Part shown: positions 50,808 to 62,745 of the stretch, piece after piece
Numbering within the stretch: position 1 is the first letter of the stretch
Layout of the letters: every line of letters starts with the position of its first letter
DNA from: Fomes fomentarius
Taxonomy: Eukaryota > Basidiomycota > Agaricomycetes > Polyporales > Polyporaceae
Length of the DNA: 64,000 bases
Assembly: GCA_022606135.1 (NCBI GenBank)
Contig: JABYQN010000002.1
Coordinates: 1,612,001-1,676,000 of the forward strand
Direction: 5' to 3'
Notes under the pieces: generated by a model
Seen by the model: the letters and a program-made list of their open reading frames with translations, nothing else
Database searches by the model: none
Told to the model about the DNA's origin: nothing
Position numbers and translations under genes: made by a program

Positions 50808-53009
50808 TCATTGGCATGCCAGTTGGGACCAGCCTCGTTCCTTCACAACCACCGGCAACGGCGGTCGGGTGAGTATGAAGTAGTCAAGCATACCGTTCTC
50901 GTACCCAAGAGCATCGAAGCCCTCCACTAAGCTGAGCTCGAGGTGCTGCATGATCCCACAAACCACCATGCGCATTTCCTGCATCGCGAGCCCCTTGCCA
51001 GCACAGTTCCCAGGTCCGAACGAGAACGGGAAGAACGCCGCAGGAGTGTGAATGAGGTTCATGCCAATCACACTCTTCGCGCCCGCCGCTGCATGCAGCC
51101 ACCGCTCAGGCCAGAAGCTGTCAGGCAGAGGGGAGAAATGGCGAGGGTCGCGGTGGATGCTGTACATGTGCACCGTTGTAATGGTCCCTTCCGGAAGGTA
51201 ACTGAGCGCGTAGAGCATGCACCACGTCAGTGCCAATGTAGCAAATGCCCACGCAGTCACCACGGGCAACTGACCTGTCTCCTATGATTCTTCCACCGCT
51301 GCCCATCGGCACAATGCGCTGACTTCCATCAGTTACCGGTGGGAACAGACGCATGGCCTCATTGCTGGAAGTTCGGTCAGCAGTTGCTTCCTGGGGCGAC
51401 ATCGGAGGAGAACATACATGACTGCGTTCAGATAAGGCATATCTGCGTGATGCTGAGTGTTGAACGGGTCTTCTCCCGGTGGATAATAAGTGTCTACCTC
51501 GGCTCGCAAACGAGCGTAGGCTTCGGGATGAGTGAGCAGGGAGTAGAATATGCTCGAGAGCACGCTAGACGTCGTGTCAGAGCCAGCGACGATAGCTAAT
51601 GTTCCGTCCGCTATCACTTCTGAGCGCGGCGGTGTCGGCTCCGCGCCGTCTTCGTTATTCTAGGGGCCAATCAACGTCCGCCTGCGCGAGAAGTAGCGGT
51701 GAAATCCTTACGAGGTAGTAGAGTAAGTCCTTCCGGGATGCGTTACCCAATTTGACACGCTCCTCGGTGCGCTGGCAGCAGAAGCTGCGCATCTCTTTCA
51801 TCTTCGCCCCGAGGCCAGGGACAGTGCGGATGTAGTCTGCCAACCATGGGAGATGGCCGAATGTGTCTGAGTTCCTATTATCCACGGCGTGAATTGCGAA
51901 AGACCGTGAGGAGTGCGCGGGACACTTACACAAGGCCGATCTCGAGCAGTGACCAAACGCTGCCCTCGTCCCCGTTTAGCATCATCTCGGATCCCCCGCC
52001 AAACCTAAAAGGCGTTGAAAAATGGTTGAGTGTCGATGAAAGTCTTTCATTATGCACCCCACTCACGCCATGTCGCTCATCAGGTCATAACTGTCAGATT
52101 GTCTGTATGAGCACATTGCAGTCGAGTAACCTCAGACACTAGGACGTACGTGAACCAGCTGAACCACTTGGCCAGATTGGTGGGTCCCTTCTGTTCACTC
52201 AGACGGGTGACCAGCTGCTCGGCGCGATTCGCCACAATCGGCTCAAACGCCCTCAAGCTTGTCACGTTCAGGGCACGATTCCATGGTTTGCGGCGACGCA
52301 GATGCTCTTTCGGGTCGCTGATGGCGATAAGGGGAGGCACACTCTGCGTGGCGGTTCTGGCTTCCCATTCTGCGACCCAGCGTAAGTGATTCGTCTGCTA
52401 AGTTCATCGGTAATAAGAGCACTCACGGGGGCCTTTGCGTAACCCCGACGTTCCCATGAGAGGCTGGATGGCCGCGGGGTTATTAATCGAGAGTTCGTTC
52501 GGACCTGTCGACCGGTCGGTCCCTTTTGCTAAGAGGCAGTAAAGACAGCGCGCATGAAGTCACTCACCGACTCTAACAATATCACCATACCGTCGATGAA
52601 GCTCCTGGGTGTAAAGGTGACGTCGGCCACTCCTGGAGATCCAGGCCATTGACCATTTCGACAACCTGAGGAGGACAGGCCCTGGATAGGACGCCAGTGG
52701 ATGCCACGGTGAGAGGCGGTAGATCGCAACCGAGGAAACTAGTGTACTCCAGAATACGAAGAAGGTAACCGCCAGAGCCTTGATCGCCGGCCAACGATCA
52801 ATTAACAACGTAGTGAGAAAAGAAGGGGCTGCAAGCAGCAGCAGCAAATGCACGGCTACGCGGTGAGGTTCATATCGTTTAAATATTAGATGCGCAATCT
52901 AGATAGCTGGTTAGGCTGAAGTGTTCATGAAATCGTGATGCTAGAACCTCACGAGTGCGGCGCCGGCGATGACGACGAGGGCATGACGAGCGGGCAGGTG
53001 GAAGTCCAT
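50808..53009 (-). CDS. Cytochrome P450 monooxygenase
   Basis: About nine exons. The first short exon (MDFHLPARHALVVIAGAAL, ATG at 53007-53009) and the second supply a hydrophobic ER anchor (HLLLLLAAPSFLTTLL), followed by the Pro-rich hinge (SPWHPLASYPGP). Later motifs are complete: helix C (HLRRRKPWNRALN), I-helix oxygen motif AGSDTTSS, K-helix E-x-x-R in NEAMRLFPP, the PERF-type motif FWPERWL and the heme loop FSFGPGNCAGKGLA with the Cys ligand. The pattern resembles expanded Agaricomycete P450 families that oxidise xenobiotics or secondary metabolites; the exact CYP family cannot be assigned. No other biosynthetic core gene lies next to it. Confidence 0.92.
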
Positions 53010-53072
53010 GATGAGACAGGACGCGTCAAGACTCTAGAGAATCCTTGCTCTCTCGCAGCTTCGGAGTCCCGT

Positions 53073-53080
53073 TACTTATA
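53073..53080 (-). promoter_or_regulatory. TATA box of the P450 gene
   Basis: The minus strand reads TATAAGTA here, 63 bp upstream of the ATG at 53009; spacing fits a TATA element. Confidence 0.55.
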
Positions 53081-54161
53081 CCTTTCGAGCACTCAATTAG
53101 CTCCTGAGTTCTAAAGCACTATCAGGTTGCCTGAGCGTGCCGCATTCGACGGATGTTCGGTTATCGGGATGCACGCAGGTCCAACATTTACGCAGTCATT
53201 GCGCCGAAGTGACGTTTCAGACCCATTGCGCCGAGGTGACGTTTCAATACCCCGAATGCGAGAGACCGTACCCATGGGACCGGCCAACGAGGCTGTCGAA
53301 GGGGAGTAGTACTGCTATCAGATGGCCATGCGATCAGGGTCGTGGGCGAGCGGCACGCCAACTGCAGTGTTTGTAGGCCATACCGGTGCCGCTGACGCTA
53401 TGGGCGTCGTCTTATCCAGGGATCATAGTACCAAAATGGTGCGGCCCACCTCGGGATCCCTGTACAAATGCTTCGGACACGCCGCTTGTGCCTTACCAAT
53501 GAACTGTCGGACAGTGACGCCCACCTCCAGCCATTGGGTTCGGTGGAGCTGTTTGCGTCTTACAGAACCCACACCTCTGGAGCCGGTGACTAACAGTCTT
53601 CTGCTGTTATTATGGAGCCCGAAGCTGCGCAGATGAATTGACCGAGCCATACGTTCCTAGCGGCACAAACCGCGGCTAGAACCCGAACTTCGTAATCTAT
53701 TGGCGAACTCCTGTTGAGTAACCGGATATTCGGAAGAACGGGGGTCGGTTACCTGCATATCCCGGACTTCACTTTGGGCTGAAGTGTAGTTGCTGTATGA
53801 GTGAGCAGAATGCACATGTGGTTCGTTGGCCATTCCGACGTCCGACGACATGACTCGACTCAAGTAGTCGACTTGGGCAAAATGCTTGGTCTCAGCGCGC
53901 GCCTTGGTCCGGTGATGTGCGCTCGACAATTCAAAGAAACCCGGCCACAGTTCGGAGAGGTGTGGATGGCCGGGAGGTGGAAGAAAATGTGTGAGAGCGT
54001 AGGTCGCCGGAGAAAGCAAGTCTGATCTGAGAAGGCACAATAGGCGCGGACGAATAAGTATGGCCGCGTCTTTCCGTTTCTCTCGCAAGACCGCCCGCAG
54101 GCGTACGTAGTGCGGTCCCTGCGGGCGGATTCCGCCGACCTTTCTTCTCCGTTCTGTACCA
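53081..54161. other. Intergenic between P450 and BTB genes
   Basis: About 1.1 kb between divergent genes. Only motif-free frames (the largest at 53657-54241, minus strand). Contains the 27-bp tandem repeat at 53197-53246. Confidence 0.5.
53197..53246. repeat. Tandem repeat, two copies, 27-bp period
   Basis: CATTGCGCCGAAGTGACGTT at 53197 recurs at 53224 with one change (AAG to AGG). The repeated core is 23 bp, ending TTTCA. Each copy carries TGACGT, the half-site bound by bZIP/CREB-type factors, so it may be a duplicated operator about 190 bp upstream of the P450 start. Confidence 0.8.
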
Positions 54162-55326
54162 ATGGCCATGGAGAGTGGCGCGACACCAACTAGGTCGGTA
54201 TCAGAGTTACCCCTGCATGACGGCCCTACTGACGATTCCACGTCCGGTAGGAACGCACCCGTGCATGTTCTCCAAGTTCCCTTTGCACCCGCTCAGGTCA
54301 ACCGCACTCGACACCCGCACTTGTATCTTGACGATGAGCCGGGCGCGGTCGTGTTCCTTGTACGTACCAGCCATTGCTTCGAACAATGGGGGCTATGACT
54401 CAATGAAACTTGAACGCCTTCGTGTGCCCGTCGTAGGTCGAGCAGACGCTCTTTAGGGTGCATCGGTTCTTTCTCCGGAAGCACTCGCTCGTTTTTGCCA
54501 CTATGTTCACTCTGCACCCGGGCAAGGAGCCGGAGGAAGGGAACTCAGATGACCATCCCATCGTCCTCGAGGACGTGAAAGCTACCGATTTTGAGCGGCT
54601 CCTGGCTCTCTTCTATCCAAGGTGAGCATGGACACGAAACAGAGTGTCAAATCTTGACACAAGATCGATAATCACTGCCCACATATGACGAGACCCTGGC
54701 GCGGGTGTTGTGAGGGAAGGGGAAACTGCCAACAGAGGCTGCGCTGGTTTTTACTAAAGCTATCTCACCACGGCCCGTGGCGATAGCGGAGTTGCACGGA
54801 GCAACGCCCGTTGCACCGGGTTTCCATGCATGGACGCCGCACGCAAGAGAGATGGTTAAGTAACTCGCTCACAGCAACTTACGTCTACGCCCGCCAAGTC
54901 CCCCTTTTCCTGCGCCCGTTTCCCCATCCAGCTGTCCGCTAACCTATCTCCCTCGTCGTCAGGAACGTGCTCACCGGCGACCTCACTACACTCGACGAAT
55001 GGACCTCCGTCCTCGCCCTCGCGACCAAGTGGGAGTTCGAAGCCCACCGTGCACTCGCCATCGACCGTCTCTCCCGCCTTGGCTCGCCCACGGACCGCAT
55101 CGTCCTCGCCCGCGCATATCTCATCCCGGGCTGGCTTGAAGAGGCATACTACCTCCTTTGCATCCGCGAGGAGGCGCTCACGCTTGAGGAGGGCCAGCGG
55201 CTCGGGATGGAAGACGTTATTGTCCTGGCGGAGCTCCGACAGCGGATTAGGGCCCATGTGTGGGGTTACACGCTGCACGAGGGCACGGTCCGCGCCACCA
55301 TCCGTGCGAAGCTGAACACACGATGA
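54162..55326 (+). CDS. BTB/POZ-domain protein
   Basis: Three exons, 54162-54359, 54437-54621 and 54963-55326, all in phase, giving 248 residues. The BTB fold spans the first two exons: HPHLYLDDEPGAVVFLVEQ, TLFRVHRFFLRKHSLVFATM and DVKATDFERLLALFYPR. The third exon supplies helices: TLDEWTSVLALATKWEFEAH, then RALAIDRLSRLG and an Arg-rich C-terminus (IRAKLNTR). Short BTB proteins of this layout are greatly expanded in Agaricomycetes; whether they act as Cul3 adaptors is not established. The first ~55 residues before the BTB fold are Ser/Pro-rich and may be trimmed if another start is used. Confidence 0.85.
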
Positions 55327-55658
55327 CAGGCCACCTCTGGCCGGATGGGAAGGGGAAGGATGAGGAGTAAGAACGACCAAGACCCACGTAGCAGTCGGCC
55401 GAGTTCAAATTCACTCGGACTAGCCTCTAGGAATGCATTAGGAAAGACAACAGCTTCGTATAGTGTACATCATCGCAGTGTACATTGTCGCAGCAATCTT
55501 CCAATTCAGAAGCCTGTATGAAGAAGCCTAAGTTTGCGCCCGCGGGCGGAAAGCGACCCACTGACGTCCTGTGGTAGAACTTGTCGCCCGGTCAACTCTG
55601 TTGTCCGTATGTGGAGTGCCACGCCGAGCTGGAAAATGTAGTAGCCGGCCACCAAACT
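55327..55658. other. Convergent 3' spacer
   Basis: 332 bp between the 3' ends of the BTB and desaturase genes. No gene or repeat seen; presumably both 3' UTRs. Confidence 0.5.
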
Positions 55659-57664
55659 TTACTGTACCTTCGCCAGGCGGAGCCTGCGCATAATCCTTTT
55701 CGCGGCCGAGGAATGATTGTTGATACCGCCGTGGAACGCCCAGTCCGCATTGCGTAATAGGACTCCTTCACGATCGCCATTCTCTCCTCCAGGCTTTGCG
55801 CCCACAGCATATCGCCGCAGAAGCGACGCTCCGCCGGGCTATCGAAGACGAACGCAATCAGCTCCACTGAGGAAGCTGTGAGAAGCGGCGGCGCGAAAGA
55901 CGTACATGTTCCGTCATGTACTCGGTCGCGTCGACCGCATATCCGCGGAGGAGGAGCACGCAGCGCCCCTCGGCGGTCGCATACTTGGTAAGCTCCTCCT
56001 TTGTCCAACTCTCCCCGGACCAGCCATCATCCTGTTCCTCGAGATCTGTAGCAGAGTCGGTCGTATATGTCATTGCAATCTCCTTCTGGAGCATGTATTG
56101 TCTGGCCGCGCTAATCTCCTGTACGCGTGCCCTTCGGAGACCGGATACGAGACCGAAGTGATGCAAGAGCATGATGGCCCACTTGGATGGGTCCCAGTCG
56201 AGCGGCGATGGGCCGGAACGGAAGTCATGCGGAAAACTATGCTGAAGATACGAGGAAGCACTTGAGCGGGTGGAGCAGAAGGAAGGGAGGGAGGAAGAAG
56301 CTGACATGCTGCACCGATAAGGAACAGGGGAAGCGTTTCAGCCACGAGACCATCTACGGAGGGAGCGGAGTCGGAACGCACAAAGTTGTGGTTGCCTTCC
56401 CCGCATGTAAGGAGGGCAAGAACCTAGAGAATTGTATGAGCTTCTCCCCGCGGAGACGGAGACTTAGGAGGGAACGCACTAAATTTGACTTTGATGTATT
56501 ATCATCGGAGTAAGGTTGCACCCCGTCCCAATGGGCAAGACTGACCAATTCGATGTTGATATGGAAGCATAGCAGAACATTGTGGTCGGACACTCACGAG
56601 TTCACCAGAAATGTGCAGTGCCAGACTGCGGAGAGTCAGCTGAATGCAAGCGGGCACGAGTTATGGACATACTCAGCAATCTCGAAACGAGACCTGCATA
56701 TATGAAAGCGCCCCAGGGGTCACCCCAAGCTAGGCCAATCACTGGAGGCAAGAGGAATCCCGTTGCAAGAGCAAGGGGAACTGCACATGTATGTGTCAAT
56801 ACGTAGTAGCAAGGCACAGCGAAAATGTTGCTGACCGTAATACTGGTGCTGCAATCGGACCACTGTCATTTGTCCAAAGGTTAGCGGACGCAACCCTTTC
56901 GGAATTCCATCGCATACCTGGATCGCTTTCCAAATCATCGCTCTCGATGGTTTTGAGACGCTCATATTTGGACTTGAAAAATATCCAGCCCATATGACTC
57001 CAAAATAGCCCTTTAGTCGCGGCATAGCTGAAGGATATTATATCGTTAGAATTGATGACGTATATACACCTGACTTACGGGTCATGTATAGGGTCATCTG
57101 TGAATCGCTGACAATGGAGAGATGAACATCATGATCAAGAGACTACGAGGATAGGCGCGGAACTGACGTGATGCAACCTATGTCGTAAACACCTACGTAC
57201 ACGGCTCAGCGTGTACGACCACGATGCAGAATCAACTGTACATACCACCACTGTAAGAGTCATTCATCAGGCATGGACGCGGGCATCGTTCTTAAGAACG
57301 CACCTTCACGGAGCCTTGGAATGCACTTGCCCCAAGCAGAGCGAGGAACGCTCGCACAGGCAGTGCTGCCCGGAATGCCCGATGGGAGTATAGTCGGTGG
57401 TAGCCTATAGTAATCCTGCAGAGCGAGCTCGTCATAATGCAGGCGTATACAAGATGCACAAACATATACTCACCCCATGGAGGCAGCTTGCCACAGAAAT
57501 ACAGCTAGCCATAGTGTCTGTGACTTCGTCTTCGCAGGCGGGTTGTGCCAGACTCCGAGCGCCGCCGCGATGTGCACCGCAAGAAAGAAGGTACCATTTG
57601 ACCACCAGATCTTTGCAGACGGGTTCTCCCTGTTCGACGCAGTCGTGACAGTCTGCTCGGCCAT
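55659..57664 (-). CDS. Acyl-CoA desaturase with cytochrome b5 tail
   Basis: Delta-9-type membrane desaturase of the ER, about 13 exons. Start MAEQTVTTASNRENPSAKIW at 57664, then a span (GTFFLAVHIAAALGVW). His box 1 is GYHRLYSHRAF, box 2 is LRHRLHHRFTDD. Then come DPYAATKGLFWSHMGWIFFK, WHCTFLVNSLAHWDGVQPYS and the third box after CGEGNHNF. Direct joining of the two main exons gives HNF-HS, lacking one His; a candidate 3-nt exon CAT (56306-56308) flanked by AG and GT restores HNFHH. After SFPHDFRSGPSPLDWDP the cytochrome b5 domain supplies electrons, with YMTEHPGGASLLRRYA (heme-binding HPGG), ending RRLRLAKVQ. The N-terminus is shorter than in Ole1; an upstream exon is possible. Confidence 0.88.
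56306..56308 (-). other. Candidate 3-nt micro-exon (His codon)
   Basis: On the minus strand the sequence reads GGTGCAG|CAT|GTCAGC. It would split a 140-nt gap between desaturase exons into introns of 73 nt (56309-56381) and 64 nt (56242-56305), both of usual size here and both GT-AG. The added His completes the third histidine box of the desaturase. Confidence 0.6.
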
Positions 57665-58432
57665 CGGCGTCGTTCCTCTTGCTTTTGTCGAGGAAATGTG
57701 TCGAGGTGGGGGTGTTTGGGTGGGAGAGATGGCCGTTGGGGAAAGAAAAAGGTCGGAGACGTGACGGCATATGGGAACGGAATTCGAGATCAAGAACCAG
57801 CCTTAGCGCCCCCGCCCTATGAATTCCCGATGAATTCCGAAGTGTCGCGAGCGGTGACGCTTGCGGAACGCCCCATGTGACCGTGTACCTATAGACCGTG
57901 ACCGGTGACTGTCAACGGTACTGCGATGCAACCACATCTCAATCATCTCCTTGCGCTTCAACAAGGCTGTGATAGTGCCTGTCTCTCAAGCTATCACGGC
58001 GTGCATCCTAAAATGTTGAGGCACCTAACAAAGCATGATTTGTTTGGAGCAGCCTACCTCCAAGCGCAGTGAGGCAGGCACTTACTTACTGGGAATGTTG
58101 AAATACAGCTGCACTCGCGCTAGGAATTGGGGAATCCGTGTCACTCTAGTACGTTATAAGTGTGATAGCCGTGTGTGCACAAGTACTAAAACTGTCGTGA
58201 CATTTCGCGGCGTCCCGGACGTACGCGTGTACTTGGAAGTGGTGAGACTCAGATTCTCAATATTCATGATTCATCCACTCACAGTCATGTGCTCGTGATG
58301 TCACGCGTAGGCGCAGGAAGCCGCATGTGAATATGCCTCGCCATCTGCTACTACTCCACTCTGCGGCCTGCCTGCGCAAACGTCTTACAGCGGACTCTTA
58401 TCTCTCTTTCCGTTCAGTGATCAAAATCCGTC
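57665..58432. promoter_or_regulatory. Divergent promoter region, desaturase / third Fe2OG gene
   Basis: 768 bp between start codons. It is CT-rich on the minus strand near the desaturase (57690-57790), as expected for a leader. No TATA box or repeat stood out. Confidence 0.4.
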
Positions 58433-61400
58433 ATGGCTCGTTCAAGGGTAAGCTGTACTTCCCACGGCGTTTGTGTGCCAGTACTAGCAGTCAGAGCCAT
58501 GGCAGCCTGGGGGCGATACAAAGTGTCTTCGTTTGATTCAGATTGTTATCCGCGAACACTGAAGCCTAACCTCATCGACAGTTGCCCGCCCGACGGACCA
58601 CTGGCCGTGAGTGACATTCAACTCTGACATCAATACTTGTAAAGGAAACCCTCGTGACAGCTCCGCTACGTCGAGTGACCAAACTGCAAAGCGATGAGGA
58701 GTTCAGTGAATCGGAAGACGGCGAAAGCGTACATGACGAGAGCGAAGCCGAGATCGAGAAGTTGGATATGGAGGATAATTCGGTTGTGGTCACCCCCGCG
58801 GACATCAACGTACGTCTCGTTCCGATACTATTACTGACAATCACTGTTGTTCACCCTCGAGTGCTTCAGGCTGGTTTGCAGGACATCCTCGCAAAACCTC
58901 TCGAATTTCACGGCAACTTCGCTGCAAGCATCTCTTATGCAGACGCACCAAACCCCTGCCTGAGTGTGGGGGGTGTCGGCGTTGTTGGACTGCCGCTGGG
59001 CTCCCTTTATGCCCATGCGATCAAGGAATCCTATGGTAATAGCCTCAACCGTGTCAGCATGCCAGTGAGCAAAATTGACGTACGCACCCTTGCGATGAGG
59101 ACCGGCATTGAAACTGCTTGTACTGAACGGTTGCCACTTTAGGTGGCATTCGAAAACACAGAAGTATGGACGGCCTTCGTCAACAAAGCAGCACGTGCTA
59201 TCTGCGATACACTAGGCCTGAAATGTTCGTCTGAATGCCAGCCTGAGTTCATGGATCTTACGTTGTACTGGCCGAATACGCAGTACGCCTCTCAATATCG
59301 TAATATACCATACTAGAAACGCCATGCTCAATTGGATATGTGGGTCCCGGCTCGCAGAGTTCCAGGATCTAGGTGAGCCCCCAAGCTTTATGCGGATTTG
59401 GGATAAGACGTCATAAGACGTCATATTCACCTTCTTATCCAGCTGCGCTGATGAATACGAGGAGGATGGCTTCATCTCATTGTTCATTGACCTACCGTCG
59501 GAATACACTGGCGGTGCTCTCTCAGTATCGTATGATGGGCTAACACAGCGCTTCGACACTAGTGCCACGAGCGCGTTACAGACCACAGTGACCGGGTGCC
59601 TGTATGCTGCAAGGCACTCCATGGATCGTATCAAGAACGGATTCCGCTTTGTCGTTGAGTATCGAATGCCCGTCATCGTACAAACACCAACGAAGCTCAA
59701 CCGGGTACCAGTCCGGGACCTTCGCCGTATTCTGCGATCCTGGAAGCGCATGCCAGCGGATAGCGCGCCGCAGAAGATCATCTTTCTCCTCGACCGCCGT
59801 CGAAAGGACCAGGACAAAGAGCTGCGTTTACTACTCGGCAGCGACGCCCGGAAGGTGGGATTGCTCCGCACGGTTGGCAAGGGCTTCCACCTTGGTATTG
59901 CGGATTTGGCCTACGTCGAGAAGGGTGTGGGCGTGCAACCCGACAGCGTTGAACCTTGCACCGCAGGAAAGGTCGAGATGAAGGAAGTGTTGGAAACTGC
60001 GCTTTCACTGGAGACCCTTTTTGAGCTAGACCGCCCAGGGAAAGTTCTTCGGGAGACGCTCGATGTCGAGGCCTCCACAGAGCTGATCTCGACCGACCTA
60101 CCGAGCGTGTTTCATTCTAAAGCTCCGGCGTATCAAAAGTATGATCCCTCTGGTGAGTAATGCCGTCTACCACATCGAGTATTGTTCTCACTGGCATTTG
60201 GCTCTCTCACTTAGCATCCATACCCCTCACCCGCGATAGCTTTTGTTCATCGTTTCAATGTACCCACGCTCTCTACTGACTCTCATTTCAGTCTATCATA
60301 AAGCAGCGCTGGTGCTTTGGCCCCACCGCAATCATGTCGAGATCGTGTTTGGAGCTCGGGCATTAGCTGTTGCTTGCAAGAAGATTCAACGCAGCTTGAC
60401 CCGAACGACAGGCATCGACATGGCCGTCGAGTGTGCGCTCGCACATGCGCGACCAGAGGATTGCGCCGATATCATCAGCCTCGTGTGCGAGCGAGCAAGA
60501 TTTTGGGGGGACCCCGAGCTCTGGCTGCGTGCGGTCAGCGTGTGCGATGGAGAGCGTGCGATCTCGAACATTGAACCGCGGAATGCTCTGTACGCCGTGT
60601 CCAAATTTGGTCTGGACAAAATAAAAGACTGGTACTTCTTCCTCGTCTTCCTCGTCGGTATATCGCTTGATTGAGGCTGACGCCCCGGCTGGACACATAG
60701 CTTGGAACGTACTCTTGAACGCGATCCCAATATCAGCAATGGTCTTTGCTTCCTCGGCACATTAGATGAGATGCCCGCGAGTCCACATGAGAACCCGGAT
60801 TCGCAGGGTATCAAGGAATGGACCCACGGACAGCGAATGAAGCTTCTGAGCACTCTGAAAGTCACTGAGCAAGGTCACGATAGTGCACAAATCATTATCA
60901 CCTCAGCCATCTCCGTAGGCGATGTGGGCATGCTAGAGACGACGTACGTTTGCATTTGTACGCCTATTACGATGCCCAACACCTAATCTTAAGCATCAAT
61001 CTTCGTCCTCAGCGTCCTTGACTCTCTCAACGCCCTTAGTGATCCGGCTCTTCTCATTGAATCCGCGTCGAAGGTCCACACCCGGGTTCCTCGACTTGCC
61101 AAACCAGACGTGGCGCGCCTCACCAAGAATGCACTGGCCCGTGCAATTTTGAGTGCGGACCTGGTCAATACCGGGAAACCTAGTGAGTCGGTGAAGCTCG
61201 CTGAGTCCCTCGTGAAGACAAGCAAGGAAGTCGAGCACGAGGATCTCATCATGACCGTGGTGGCATGCATCGCCAATTTCGACCAAGCAGGGGATGCCGT
61301 GACTGTCTGGCACATATTGAAGACGATTCTCCTCCCGTTCATCAACACGCTCCAGGGACTCAGCTTCACCACTGAATCAGCCACATTGTCCCTGAGTACC

Positions 61401-62745
61401 TTGTGTACAAGTACCGTCCGTCTCTATCTGGACTATGCTTCTGCATCCCCGAAGGACCTTGGACTAGAGGACATCGGCCCTCTGCTACAAGCAGTCGCTC
61501 TGACAAGTGAGCCTCGGGCGTTACTGCTGAAGTGAGTGGGCTCCCAGACACTATCATGTTATCAACCTGACATCGCGCCTTTAGCACCATAGCGACACTC
61601 ATGAACTTCGGCCCCCAGGCACAGACAGAGGTCTTACCCACTCTTCTGGATGAACTCCCCACGCGTCTTGCCGCAGCTTGGCATAATTTAGAGTCAGTCG
61701 CTTTCGGCTTGGCGATGAAGTACGTGGAGAGCCTCGATATTCTGATTCCGGGAGATCCTCCGTCTTTGAGGATAGACGAGATCCTCCATGCACTAGAACG
61801 CGTCATACGTGTTATCGACGCGCCACAGCCATGCGCCCTGCTCATCGAACGCGTGCTCGGGCAGAAGCAGCCTGAGCTGAAGCCGAGTATCAGAGCGCTG
61901 CTCGTGCGCCTCGTCCCTCATTTCCGCAAGCTCCTCCTCATACACAAGCGCGAACGCAGGCCGGTGTATACCGCACTGTATCGTACCCTCCTCGTCTACT
62001 GGATCGACAAACAGATGGGGCCGCGGCCGCAGTTTGACCACTTAACGGCGCTTCTGCAGAAGGGACAGGCTCACAACACCTGCACCGTCCCGAGCTGCGA
62101 ACGTGTTCATGCATTCCTCATAAGCCCCGATCGCACGGCGACCCACCGGCAGTCTACACCTGACCCTCCCTCTCGCGCACACATCGAAAGTCTGTTACGC
62201 ACGTATACAGGTGTCGGAGTGACCTACGACGAGACTGATCAGGCGCTAGTAGTAAGTTACCCTGGATATGTGCCCGGGATAAGACTGGTCTGACACATAT
62301 GCTGTAGATCACGAAGCATGAAACACTATTGGGTCCTTTCGGGTGGTCGCTCGACCAGGAGGATGGCGCGAAGATGGTCAAGGCTCTCAGTGTGCCCCCG
62401 AAAGAGCTACAGACGATCCTAGGTGCCGACTACGCACGAGCTGTCTCGGCTCTCGGCCTACCCATGCCTGCTTTGACGTCCGGAACACCGCGTGCTCTCC
62501 CTCCCGCCACATACCCCACTGCACTCGGTGGCAGTAACAAAGGACGCCGGAAATCGAGATCAGCGAAAGCCCAAACACAAGAAGCTAGAGCCGCGGTGGC
62601 ATCGACATCGTCTCCTGCATCTGTTACTATTCCTGCTCAAATTGCTGGGGGAGTGAAGCGTCCAAGTGATGACCCTGCTACGAGCGGCGGGGTGTACTTC
62701 GGACTGAACGGGGGTCAGGACGCGAAGCGGCGGAAGACAACGTGA
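58433..62745 (+). CDS. Fe2OG-oxygenase-like large protein, Cys-for-His variant
   Basis: Third paralogue, on the plus strand. The first codons (MARSR, ATG 58433) are followed by short exons whose phases I could not fully resolve, then an acidic block (SDEEFSESEDGESVHDESEA) and PNPCLSVGGVGVVGLPLG. The beta-helix reads EDGFISLFIDLPSEYTGGAL, SVSYDG, TTVTGCLYAARHSMDRIKNG and FRFVVEYRMP: distal His and Arg remain, but the position of the first His is Cys (SSCADEYEE) under in-phase splicing of the 70-nt intron before about 59451. Next are VYHKAALVLWPHRN, helices with the family ending FGLDKIKDW, a reduced Cys pair (NTCTVPSCERVHAFL) and a tail with KGRRKSRSAK and DAKRRKTT. About 1,100-1,200 residues. 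Activity is uncertain: Cys can bind iron, but no Cys-x-Asp Fe2OG enzyme is known to me. Confidence 0.82.

Noticed and set aside
55659..57664. Desaturase as a pseudogene
   Set aside because: Apparent frame breaks before the third His box and before the b5 HPGG vanish when the GTGCGT donor after TSKSNL and the GATAG acceptor before CCCGGCGGA are used; the missing His is explained by a possible 3-nt exon.
50808..57664. Secondary-metabolite cluster around the P450
   Set aside because: Neighbours are a chromatin subunit, a BTB protein and a desaturase; no synthase, terpene cyclase or cluster regulator is present.
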